Positions 1 to 6,682 are shown, numbered from the stretch's first letter. The stretch: 9,161 nt of DNA from UBA6183 sp964603255 (GCA_964603255.1 CAZRVA010000114.1:1-9161), one strand, 5' to 3'. Notes: a model not told the origin generated them from the letters alone. Numbers and translations: made by a program.

Positions 1-1
1 C

Positions 2-370
2 CTAACCATAGCGGTGAATGTAAGCAATGGAACACAACTGGTGGAGTTGGTTACTGCTGCCGATAAAATTGATAAGTTGAAAAAAATTGCATTGCTTAGC
101 AACAGACCTATGCAACGTGAGTTTAAAAATGTGGCTTTGCCAATAGACCCAATGACTTATTTAAATGAAGATTTACCTGCTGCAAAGTTGGCTTTAAAAT
201 CAGCTGTTTTGTTGTTTAAGCAACACTTTGAAAACAATACCGATAAAAAGCAATTGCACAATATTTTTGGAGAGCTAACCTACCACGAGTGGCTCTGGTT
301 TCACTACAAACACCTTATTCATCATTTTTCTCAGTTTGGTGTAATACCAACAGTTGAAAGGATAAACTGA
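2..370 (+). CDS. DUF1569 (DinB-like) family protein, 5' end missing
   Basis: The reading frame is open from the left window edge (codons from position 2) to the TGA at 368-370, so the gene starts upstream. A GTG at 14 could serve as a start, but that would leave only 118 residues and cut into the fold, so I treat it as internal. The C-terminal segment, with GELTYHEW followed by YKHLIHHFSQFGV, is the characteristic end of DUF1569 proteins, a branch of the DinB-like four-helix-bundle superfamily. The His residues in this segment are typical of the metal site in DinB-like folds. The biochemical role is unknown. It is likely cytoplasmic, as no membrane segment is visible. The gene converges on bshB1 with only two bases between the stop codons and no terminator. 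Family assignment is from recalled motif similarity. Confidence 0.75.
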   Translation, partial: LTIAVNVSNGTQLVELVTAADKIDKLKKIALLSNRPMQREFKNVALPIDPMTYLNEDLPAAKLALKSAVLLFKQHFENNTDKKQLHNIFGELTYHEWLWFHYKHLIHHFSQFGVIPTVERIN

Positions 371-372
371 TA

Positions 373-1095
373 CTATAAAAGTGTTGTTAAATCTTTAGCA
401 CCAATTGGTCGTTTTACGGTAAAACCTTCTGCGTACGTGGTATTTATCAGCCTGCCAAACTGACGAGCTCTTGCTTCTAAAAATGCCCAAAAATCTGCCG
501 AAGAAATTGGTGTTTCGGGTTCGTTTAGGTTTGAAGCCGGGTTAAAAAACTGCGATTTAAATGCCTTGATTGCTTCGCTTTTTTGATTGAAGTATGGAGT
601 GATATCGAAAATAATATCTGGTTTGGTGTAATAGTCTTGTATGTAATGGTAAGTTGCTTTTGGTCGCCATGCTTCTTGCGCTTTACCATCTAGTTGGGTT
701 TCTATTTTACGCAAGCCACTTAAAAAACACGCTTCATGTACCAAATCAGCGGCACGACCATGGTCTACGTGTCTATCAAATTCGCTATTACACAACACAA
801 TTTCTGGTTGGTATTTGCGAATCATGGTAATTACTTTTAATAAACTGGCTTCATCTTTCACAAAAAAGCCATCACGTAATCGTAAATTTTCTCGTGCGTG
901 TATGCCTAATATTTTGCTTGAGTTTGCAGCCTCTTCGTCACGTAACTCTGCCGATCCGCGTGTGCCCAATTCGCCACGAGTTAAATCAACAATACCCACT
1001 TTTTTACCCAAAGCAATGTGTGCCAACAAGGTTCCGGCTGCCGCCAATTCTACATCATCAGGGTGTGCTGCAAATGCTAAAATATCAACTTTCAT
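373..1095 (-). CDS. bshB1: Bacillithiol biosynthesis deacetylase BshB1 (PIG-L/LmbE family)
   Basis: A 240-residue PIG-L/LmbE-family zinc deacetylase. Members of the BshB1 group remove the acetyl group from N-acetylglucosaminyl-malate, the second step in making bacillithiol, the low-molecular-weight thiol of many Firmicutes and Bacteroidota. The N-terminal AHPDD motif (residues 10-14) supplies the zinc ligands His11 and Asp14 and the catalytic base Asp13. HVDH (residues 109-112) supplies the third zinc ligand, His112. The segment LTRGELGTRGS near residue 38 is typical of BshB1 rather than of general LmbE proteins. Length matches the family. It starts at ATG 1095-1093, preceded on the minus strand by a TATATTCG promoter-like motif only four bases away. 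It lies 62 bases downstream of the flavoprotein gene on the same strand, so co-transcription is possible. bshA and bshC are not in the window. Confidence 0.92.
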   Translation of the reverse strand: MKVDILAFAAHPDDVELAAAGTLLAHIALGKKVGIVDLTRGELGTRGSAELRDEEAANSSKILGIHARENLRLRDGFFVKDEASLLKVITMIRKYQPEIVLCNSEFDRHVDHGRAADLVHEACFLSGLRKIETQLDGKAQEAWRPKATYHYIQDYYTKPDIIFDITPYFNQKSEAIKAFKSQFFNPASNLNEPETPISSADFWAFLEARARQFGRLINTTYAEGFTVKRPIGAKDLTTLL

Positions 1096-1099
1096 GCTG

Positions 1100-1107
1100 C
1101 GAATATA
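1100..1107 (-). promoter_or_regulatory. Possible -7 element before bshB1
   Basis: On the minus strand the bases read TATATTCG, matching seven of eight positions of the Bacteroidota -7 consensus TAnnTTTG. It ends four bases before the bshB1 ATG, so a transcript from it would be leaderless or nearly so. I do not see a good TTTG -33 element 19-21 bases upstream, which keeps confidence low. Confidence 0.35.
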
Positions 1108-1157
1108 AGCGTGTTTAATAGATTATTTTTGTTGTGATACTTAACTTATATCAGCTA

Positions 1158-2207
1158 TTAAAAATCGTTTATGGTTAACGTAACTTTATTTGTGGTAGGA
1201 TGCGCTGTGCAAGTTAGTACGCGACCTTCGGACACATCTTTATCGGTTAAAACTTGGTTGTAATGTAAATGAACAGCACCACTTTCTAGCTGACAAACGC
1301 AGCTGCTACACATACCACGCATACAACTGTAAGGTAACTCAATGCCGTTTTTTTGTGCGGCTTGCAAAATGGTTTGTCCGGCTTTTAATGATAGGGTATG
1401 AGGTGCATTATTAAGCACAATAGTTACTTCTGCATCGGTGTATTCAGGCAAATCTTCATCTTCAATCAAACCACCGTCATCGTCTTCATCTTCTTCGGGT
1501 GTGGTAAATGTTTCTTTAAATAATTGCTCTTGGCTAAAGCCCATGGTAAGCAAGGTTATAAAAATCATTTCCATGTAAACAAATGGTCCGCAGGTATAAA
1601 ATAAAATATCTGTTTTGTTGGCTACTTTTTGTGTTACCATTTCTTCCAGCATAAAGCGGTTAAGCCTTGCTTTCATTAGGTTTTTATTGTCGCTAAACAA
1701 CCATGTTATTTCAAACCTATCAGCAAACTGTTGTTCGAGTTTACTTAACTCATCATAAAAAATACAATCTTCTTTGCTTGAGTTTGAATAAGCCAAAAGT
1801 ACTTTACTTTTACTCAAAAATAACGCTTGTTTTATCAACCCTAGAATTGGTCCAATACCGCTACCGGCTGCCATAAAAAACAATTGTTTAGGCAAAGTAT
1901 CCGGTAAAATAAATCTTCCATTAGGTTTTAATATATTAATAGCATCACCAATCTTAAGTTTATCATGTAAATAACGTGTGGCTTCACCATTTTCAATTAA
2001 CTTAACTGCGATACACAATTCATCATCCACACCGCTTGTGGTGCATATCGAATACGGTCTGCGAATTTCTTTGCCGTTAATGTTTAACAGCAAGGTAATG
2101 TATTGTCCTGCACGGTAGTTAAAGCCAGTAGGAATGTCAAAATAAAAACATTTGGTATCGTTGGTAACCGAAACTATTTTTTTTGTAATGAGGGTAAAAT
2201 CTGACAT
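1158..2207 (-). CDS. Ferredoxin-NADP reductase-like flavoprotein with C-terminal 2Fe-2S domain (PaaE-like)
   Basis: A 349-residue three-domain electron-transfer protein. An FAD-binding barrel carries RRPYSIC (49-55, the RxYS flavin motif). An NAD(P)-binding domain has GSGIGP (115-120) and TCGPFVYME (205-213). A plant-type [2Fe-2S] domain has cysteines 295, 300, 303 and 333, the CX4CX2CX29C pattern. Proteins of this architecture move electrons from NAD(P)H through FAD and the cluster to an oxygenase or other partner; PaaE of phenylacetyl-CoA epoxidase is the best-known relative. No paaABCD or other oxygenase gene is nearby, so the partner is unknown and I give no symbol. Residues 238-256 form a very acidic linker, rich in Asp and Glu, between the reductase core and the ferredoxin domain. 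It is cytoplasmic. The start is ATG 2207-2205, preceded by an A-rich stretch. bshB1 lies 62 bases downstream. Confidence 0.85.
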   Translation of the reverse strand: MSDFTLITKKIVSVTNDTKCFYFDIPTGFNYRAGQYITLLLNINGKEIRRPYSICTTSGVDDELCIAVKLIENGEATRYLHDKLKIGDAINILKPNGRFILPDTLPKQLFFMAAGSGIGPILGLIKQALFLSKSKVLLAYSNSSKEDCIFYDELSKLEQQFADRFEITWLFSDNKNLMKARLNRFMLEEMVTQKVANKTDILFYTCGPFVYMEMIFITLLTMGFSQEQLFKETFTTPEEDEDDDGGLIEDEDLPEYTDAEVTIVLNNAPHTLSLKAGQTILQAAQKNGIELPYSCMRGMCSSCVCQLESGAVHLHYNQVLTDKDVSEGRVLTCTAHPTTNKVTLTINDF

Positions 2208-2323
2208 ACTTTTTTTGGGATGATTAACCTATCGGAATGTGCAATAATAAAAGTATTCGTACATTTAATTTGTTTTGTTTATGTATTGATATCATAAAAG
2301 GATAGTTGTAAGGCCAATGAATG

Positions 2324-2344
2324 ACTGATTAAAATCAGTTTTTT
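2324..2344 (+). terminator. Small hairpin followed by six T in the divergent spacer
   Basis: ACTGATT (2324-2330) pairs with AATCAGT (2333-2339); a realistic fold is a six-base-pair stem with loop TAAA. T residues run from 2339 to 2344. The geometry resembles a weak intrinsic terminator on the plus strand, yet no plus-strand gene lies upstream: the flanking flavoprotein gene reads leftward. It may be a leader attenuator or the end of a short RNA, or chance in AT-rich DNA. The rest of the 199-base spacer 2208-2406 shows no gene. Confidence 0.3.
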
Positions 2345-2406
2345 ACATGTTTGTAACTCATGCATCATATGTATTGTAGTTGTTTTATTTGCACCGACTA
2401 AGATCT

Positions 2407-2643
2407 ATGGAAATCATAATTATATATCCAGTTTTTATTGGAATGGGTGTGGCTACAGCGGAGTTAGCAAGGCAAAAGGGTTACAAGGCCAGGTGGTGGT
2501 TTTTATTCGGAACACTCATTCCGTTGTTATCAACCATCATATTATTTATGCTCAAAAATAAGCGCCAACACGAATTACCAAACCCAATAACCCAACCAAA
2601 TGTTACACATAACGATAAAATATTGTATCAAAAACCTGTGTAA
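2407..2643 (+). CDS. Small two-helix membrane protein, function unknown
   Basis: I do not recognise a named family. From ATG 2407 the product is 78 residues. It has a hydrophobic stretch at residues 3-20, a short basic loop (ARQKGYKAR, 21-29), a second hydrophobic segment at 30-49 beginning WWFLFG, then a polar Lys/Asn/Gln/Pro-rich tail. This shape recalls many short Bacteroidota inner-membrane proteins with a KGx...W-F/L-G-P pattern between two helices, but no function follows from that. A TTG at 2380 would add nine residues that interrupt the natural N-terminal helix, so the ATG is preferred. The gene lies 27 bases upstream of ccmC on the same strand, the place where ccmB is found in many System I clusters. 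It is far too short to be CcmB, and a promoter-like motif separates it from ccmC. Confidence 0.6.
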   Translation: MEIIIIYPVFIGMGVATAELARQKGYKARWWFLFGTLIPLLSTIILFMLKNKRQHELPNPITQPNVTHNDKILYQKPV

Positions 2644-2661
2644 AATTGTGGTACATATAGT

Positions 2662-2669
2662 TACCTTTG
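2662..2669 (+). promoter_or_regulatory. -7 element TACCTTTG in front of ccmC
   Basis: TACCTTTG is an exact match to the Bacteroidota -7 consensus TAnnTTTG. It ends one base before the ATG of ccmC at 2671. If transcription starts the usual few bases downstream, the first transcribed base falls at or after that ATG, near the GTG codon at 2674. No clear -33 TTTG is seen at the normal distance. Confidence 0.45.
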
Positions 2670-2670
2670 T

Positions 2671-3336
2671 ATGGTGATAAAATGGTGGAAAATATTAGGT
2701 GCAGTATTGGTTTTATACGCACTTGTTTGGGGTTTAATTACGCCCATACCAAAACTTGCAATTTTAGAGGAGAGCATACGTAATTTGTTTTACCATGTGC
2801 CTATGTGGTTTGGCATGGTGTTGCTGTTGTTAGGCTCTATGATTAATGCCATTAAGTTTTTGCGAAAAGGAAATTTAACGGATGATATTAAATCGGCTGA
2901 ATTAGCAAACGTTGGTGTTTTGTTTGGTATGATGGGCATTGTAACTGGTATGATTTGGGCAAAAAATACCTGGGGCGCTTATTGGACAAACGATCCTAAA
3001 CTGAATAGTGCGGCCATTGGTATGTTGATGTATTTTGCCTATATCGTATTGCGCAGCAGCATTGAAGATGAAGAAAAACGTGCTCGTGTATCTGCTGTTT
3101 ACAACATATTTAGTTTCCCGATTTTTGTGGTGTTGATTTTTATTTTACCACGATTAACAGCAAGTTTACATCCAGGCAACGGTGGTAACCCGGGCTTTAA
3201 TAGCTACGACTTGGATAGTAAATTGAGGTTGGTGTTTTATCCGGCAGTAATTGGATGGACATTAATAGGTTACTGGATAGCAGATTTATCGATTCGTAAA
3301 AAACTTATAGTACAAAAACAATCAGAAAATGAATAG
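2671..3336 (+). CDS. ccmC: Cytochrome c maturation protein CcmC (CcsA-like haem handling protein)
   Basis: A 221-residue inner-membrane protein with about six hydrophobic helices (roughly 8-24, 44-62, 81-96, 112-127, 143-160, 190-205), as expected for CcmC. In System I, CcmC binds haem at the periplasmic face and transfers it to CcmE. The two conserved haem-ligating histidines appear as His42 in YHVPMW and His167 in SLHPG. The tryptophan-rich motif between helices 3 and 4 reads WGAYWTND (101-108); the usual form is WGxxWxWD, so the third Trp is Asn here. Assignment to CcmC rather than a System II CcsA rests on the short length and on ccmD and ccmE directly downstream. The last eight bases overlap the ccmD-like gene. 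The true start could be GTG 2674 if the promoter motif just upstream is used. Confidence 0.9.
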   Translation: MVIKWWKILGAVLVLYALVWGLITPIPKLAILEESIRNLFYHVPMWFGMVLLLLGSMINAIKFLRKGNLTDDIKSAELANVGVLFGMMGIVTGMIWAKNTWGAYWTNDPKLNSAAIGMLMYFAYIVLRSSIEDEEKRARVSAVYNIFSFPIFVVLIFILPRLTASLHPGNGGNPGFNSYDLDSKLRLVFYPAVIGWTLIGYWIADLSIRKKLIVQKQSENE

Positions 3337-3496
3337 TGTATTAAATAATATTTTGTTGCAAGCACAGGTAGCAACCGAGCAAGCATCAACCCATAAATTT
3401 GAAGTAACCGTAGCTGTAATTGCTGTAATTTTTATTGGCATTGTTGGTTATTTGGTGAGTATTGACAGAAAGTTGAGTAAACTGGAAAAAAAGTAA
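3329..3496 (+). CDS. ccmD: CcmD-like single-helix protein
   Basis: This 55-residue gene starts at ATG 3329, overlaps the end of ccmC by eight bases and stops at TAA 3494-3496, four bases before ccmE. The protein has a polar N-terminus, one transmembrane helix (about residues 26-43, Val/Ile/Ala-rich, ending GIVGYLVS) and a charged C-terminus, IDRKLSKLEKK. CcmD proteins are short, poorly conserved in sequence and recognised by this pattern: one helix followed by a basic tail with RxLxxLE-like spacing. They stabilise the CcmC-CcmE-haem complex and help haem-loaded CcmE leave it. Translational coupling to ccmC is likely given the overlap. The identification depends on position and shape more than on sequence identity. 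Confidence 0.75.
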   Translation: MNSVLNNILLQAQVATEQASTHKFEVTVAVIAVIFIGIVGYLVSIDRKLSKLEKK

Positions 3497-3500
3497 CATC

Positions 3501-3887
3501 ATGAAAAAAACACACATTATTATTATTGCTTTAATAGCTGTTGCCATTGGTGCAATTATTAGTACTTATGGTGATGCAAGCACTTACGAAGGTTTTACCA
3601 AAGCAGCCGAAAATCCTGATAAGGAATACCATGTGGTTGGTGTTTTAAACAAGGAAAAACCACGCGAGTACAACCCGCAAGTAGATGCCAATTTGTTTAC
3701 ATTTTATTTGATTGATGAGCAAGGAAAAGAAAGTAAAGTTATATACAGAGCTCCAGAACCTGCCGATTTTGAACGTAGCGAAAAAGTAGTAATCATTGGC
3801 AAAATGAATGGTGATTACTTTGAGGCCAATAAGATTTTATTAAAGTGTCCAAGTAAATACAACGAAGGGCAAGCACCTCAAGGATAA
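3501..3887 (+). CDS. ccmE: Cytochrome c maturation haem chaperone CcmE, CxxxY variant
   Basis: A 128-residue CcmE. An N-terminal signal anchor (residues 5-21) is followed by a periplasmic OB-fold domain with the typical stretch YHVVGVLN (43-50), a mid-domain VIYRAPEPADF and VVIIGKMNGDYFEANKILLKCPSKY. CcmE carries haem covalently from CcmC to CcmF. In E. coli the attachment residue is His130 in an HxxxY motif. Here the corresponding place reads CPSKY (Cys116 to Tyr120), giving CxxxY. A CxxxY form of CcmE is known from archaea and some bacteria with a variant System I, where Cys replaces His as the haem attachment point. The C-terminus ends shortly after the motif. The gene begins four bases after ccmD and is followed by a strong terminator, so ccmC-ccmD-ccmE looks like one transcript. 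Confidence 0.92.
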   Translation: MKKTHIIIIALIAVAIGAIISTYGDASTYEGFTKAAENPDKEYHVVGVLNKEKPREYNPQVDANLFTFYLIDEQGKESKVIYRAPEPADFERSEKVVIIGKMNGDYFEANKILLKCPSKYNEGQAPQG

Positions 3888-3906
3888 GTAACGTATTACA
3901 AAATAT

Positions 3907-3940
3907 AAAATCCCGACTGACTTATCAGTCGGGATTTTTT
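3907..3940 (+). terminator. Strong intrinsic terminator after ccmE
   Basis: A perfect inverted repeat: AAAATCCCGACTGA (3907-3920) pairs with 3925-3938 across the four-base loop CTTA. The 14-base-pair stem contains a GC-rich core, and the T run covers 3935-3940. It lies 20 bases after the ccmE stop and should end the ccmCDE transcript, which implies that ccmF has its own promoter. The opposite strand has a matching run of A to T (3907-3910), so weaker leftward function is possible, but no leftward gene ends here. Confidence 0.92.
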
Positions 3941-4065
3941 GTGCTATCTGTTTATAAGCCAATGCTCAGCAAAATCAAATAACCTAATCTTATAACCAAG
4001 TGTAAAATAAGCACGCAATAAGGCTTTTTTGTGGTTTTAAAGGTTATTTTCGCAGCTAAATTTAA

Positions 4066-4073
4066 TACGTTTT
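4066..4073 (+). promoter_or_regulatory. Possible -7 element before ccmF
   Basis: TACGTTTT matches seven of eight positions of TAnnTTTG. It ends five bases before the preferred GTG start of ccmF at 4079, so the transcript would begin at or very near the start codon. A promoter is expected between the terminator and ccmF. No convincing -33 TTTG is seen at the right distance. Confidence 0.35.
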
Positions 4074-4078
4074 ATATC

Positions 4079-6627
4079 GTGAACGAAGTACAATTTATTG
4101 GCGAACGCCTGATATACGGAAACCTTGGGCATTTGGCCGTAGTGGTATCTTTTGGTACTGCAATTATTGCAACATTTGCCTACTTATTTGCAGCAAATAA
4201 TCCCGAAGAAAAATCGTGGCAAAAAATAGCAACAGCCGCATTTTATACTCACACTGTATCGGTGTTAAGTATTGTATTGATGTTGTTCTTAATTATTCGT
4301 TTACATTTATTCGAGTATCATTATGCTTGGCAACATTCATCAACCGATTTGCCATTGGAGTACATGGTATCATGTTTCTGGGAAGGACAAGAAGGTAGCT
4401 TCCTATTATGGATTTTCTGGCATGTTGTGATTGGTAATATTTTGGTGCGCACAGCCAAATCATGGAAGTTTGAGGTAATGGCTGTAGTAATGATGTGCCA
4501 AATTGTACNNNNNNNNNNNNNNNNNNNNNNNNNNNNNNNNNNNNNNNNNNNNNNNNNNNNNNNNNNNNNNNNNNNNNNNNNNNNNNNNNNNNNNNNNNNN
4601 NNNNNNNNGCCAAATCATGGAAGTTTGAGGTAATGGCTGTAGTAATGATGTGCCAAATTGTACTTACATCCATGCTTATTGGTGTGAAGATTTTTGGTTA
4701 TAAAGTTGGTAGCAGTCCTTTTGAGTTATTGCGTAACGCAATAGAAGGTCCGATATTTAAACAAGCCGATTACTTAAGCAAAATAAAAGATGGTAATGGT
4801 TTAAATCCGCTGCTGCAAAACTATTGGATGGTTATTCACCCACCAACTTTGTTCTTTGGTTTTGCTACTACTATTGTTCCTTTTGCATACGTTATTGCAG
4901 GTTTATGGAAACGCGATTATGTGGGTTGGTTAAAACCTGCATTACCATGGGCTTTAATTAGTGTAATGGTTTTAGGTGCTGGTATTATTATGGGTGGTTT
5001 CTGGGCTTACGAAAGTTTAAGTTTTGGTGGTTATTGGGCTTGGGATCCGGTAGAAAACGCATCACTTGTTCCATGGTTAATATTAATTGCCGGTGTGCAC
5101 GTTATGATAATTTATAAAACAACAGGCAATTCATTAATTGTTGGTATGTTGTTGTTAATTGCTACATTCTTGTTGGTGTTGTATGCTACCTTCTTAACAC
5201 GTAGTGGTATTTTAGGTAATGCCTCTGTTCACTCGTTTACCGATTTAGGCATGAGCGGACAGTTGTTGGTGTTTTTGTTTGTATTCCTTGGGTTATCTAT
5301 TTTTATGCTCATACTACGTTGGAAAGAATTACCACGCAGCGCTAAAGACGAAGATGCCTACACCCGCGAGTTTTGGATGTTTATCGGAAGTTTGGTGTTA
5401 ACCATTTCTGCTTTCCAAGTAATACTTACCACATCAGTTCCGGTATTTAATAAAGTATTCGGAACCAACATGGCACCCCCTAGTGATGTGATTCAACATT
5501 ACAATAAATGGCAAATGCCAATGGCAATTATCATTGCCTTGCTTACCGGTGTTGCTCAATTATTAAAATATAAAAAAAATACCAAAGAAGGTTTAGTAAA
5601 CATATTAACTCATGCCGCTATTTCTATTGTATTATCAGTAGCTGCCATGTTTTTATTCGAATTGAAAAATTGGTTTTATATTGGGTTGATGTTTGCATCG
5701 GTTTACGCTATAGTGGCTAATTTGTTTACCATGCGCCCATACTTAACCGGTAAAATTAAAATGGCCGGAGCAAGTGTTGCTCATATTGGATTTGGTTTAT
5801 TGCTGGTTGGTGTTTTGGTATCATCGGCAAATAAAAAAGTAATTTCTATTAACCAAAGTGGTATGCAATTAAACCCAGAGTTTGATGCGCAAGCCAATAT
5901 GGAGCATGTGTATTTAGAGAAAGGCAAGGCATTGCGCATGGGTGATTATGAAATTGAATACAAAGCTGATTCAATGGAGTGGGTAAACAATTACTTCCAG
6001 GTACATTACAAAAAAATCAAACCAAACTCAAATGAAGTTGATTACGAATTTGATTTATATCCAAACGCTCAAATAAACCCTAAAATGGGCTTGGTGGCTA
6101 ACCCCGATACCAAACATTACATTAGCCATGATGTGTTCACTTATGTAAGTTCAATCCCAAAGGAAAAATCAACCAAGTTTGTGCATGAAAAATTGCATGA
6201 AGTAAAAATTGGTGATACCATATATACCAATAATGGATATGCTATTTTACAGAACATCAACTCTAATGCAAAAGATGCTAACATGGACATCAAAAACCTA
6301 AGTTTATTAATTGCTGCTGAGTTAAAAGTATATTCGTTAAATGGTGAGTATAAAGCTACACCAATGTATGGTATTCGCGATAACTCAGAAATTAAGTTTG
6401 AAAGTATTGTTGATGAGGCCAAGTTACGTTTTAAGTTTATGGGTGTTAATCCTCAAACGCAAACCATAACTATAGAAACAGCCGAGCAAGATACCAGTGG
6501 TGATTTTATCATTATGAAAGCTATTGTTTTCCCTTGGATTAACTTTGTTTGGGCAGGAACTATTATTATGATTGTTGGTTTCTTGTTGGCCATTTGGCGC
6601 AGGATGTCGGAAGTGCAGAGAGGGTAG
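4079..6627 (+). CDS. ccmF: Cytochrome c haem lyase subunit CcmF (interrupted by an assembly gap)
   Basis: CcmF is the integral-membrane haem lyase core of System I. It accepts haem from CcmE and ligates it to CXXCH of apocytochrome c. The coding sequence is split by 100 N flanked by identical 55-bp copies. Collapsing 155 bases (one copy plus N) brings both halves into one frame of 797 residues plus stop. In that numbering, WEGQEGSFLLW (101-111) is the N-terminal CcmF signature, IHPP holds His202, and FGGYWAWDPVENASLVPWL (264-282) is the WWD haem-binding motif. HSFTDLG, after RSGILGNASV, supplies a further conserved His. Many helices precede a large periplasmic domain (about 530-760) and a final helix. 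I choose GTG 4079, giving MNEVQFIGERL as in Bacteroidota CcmF starts, over GTG 4031, which adds 16 unrelated residues. The stop codon lies inside a 7-bp repeat block. Confidence 0.93.
4454..4508 (+). repeat. First copy of the 55-bp duplicated contig end
   Basis: These 55 bases, from GCCAAATCATGG to CCAAATTGTAC, are repeated without mismatch at 4609-4663, directly after the run of N. They encode AKSWKFEVMAVVMMCQIV of CcmF. An identical sequence on both sides of a gap is what two contigs look like when they share an unmerged end overlap, and 55 is a common k-mer length in de Bruijn assembly. It is not a biological duplication. Confidence 0.9.
4509..4608. other. Assembly gap of exactly 100 N inside ccmF
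   Basis: One hundred consecutive N, a conventional placeholder for a gap of unknown size. Because its flanks are identical, the true missing length is probably zero and the contigs overlap by 55 bases. Reading frames on the two sides differ by the amount that a 155-base deletion corrects. Confidence 0.97.
4609..4663 (+). repeat. Second copy of the 55-bp duplicated contig end
   Basis: Identical to 4454-4508. After it the sequence continues CTTACATCC, encoding LTS of CcmF, which joins naturally to CQIV at the end of the first copy. Only one copy should be present in the real genome. Confidence 0.9.
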
Positions 6628-6682
6628 AGGCTGGAAGTTGGATGTTGGATGTTGGAGGTTAGAAGTTGGATGTTTGAAGTCT
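6620..6682 (+). repeat. Degenerate 7-bp tandem repeat, block 1 (consensus GAWGTTG)
   Basis: Nine consecutive heptamers in register: GAGGGTA, GAGGCTG, GAAGTTG, GATGTTG, GATGTTG, GAGGTTA, GAAGTTG, GATGTTT, GAAGTCT. The first two units contain the ccmF stop codon (6625-6627), so the array begins inside the gene's end. Units share GA at the start and mostly GTT at positions 4-6. A 7-bp period cannot keep a frame, and the apparent minus-strand coding potential here (HPTSN-type seven-residue repeats) is a by-product. Confidence 0.85.

Noticed and set aside
815..1118. Plus-strand open frames opposite bshB1
   Set aside because: They are antisense to a gene with clear catalytic motifs, and their composition is not protein-like.
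373..2207. A complete bacillithiol operon or dedicated redox system
   Set aside because: Only bshB1 is present; the neighbouring flavoprotein has no established link to bacillithiol, and proximity alone is weak.
2380..2406. TTG start for the small membrane protein
   Set aside because: The nine extra residues precede a natural ATG that begins the first helix; nothing supports the longer form.
4031..4078. Upstream GTG start for ccmF
   Set aside because: It adds 16 residues unlike CcmF N-termini. GTG 4079 gives the expected MNE-type start and lies just after a promoter-like motif.
4293..4673. Minus-strand open frame across the N run
   Set aside because: It exists only because N was translated as open sequence, and it lies opposite well-supported ccmF coding sequence.
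4079..6627. ccmF as a frameshifted pseudogene or two separate genes
   Set aside because: The frame change is fully explained by 100 N plus a duplicated 55-bp contig end (155 bases); both halves join into a standard CcmF with all key motifs.
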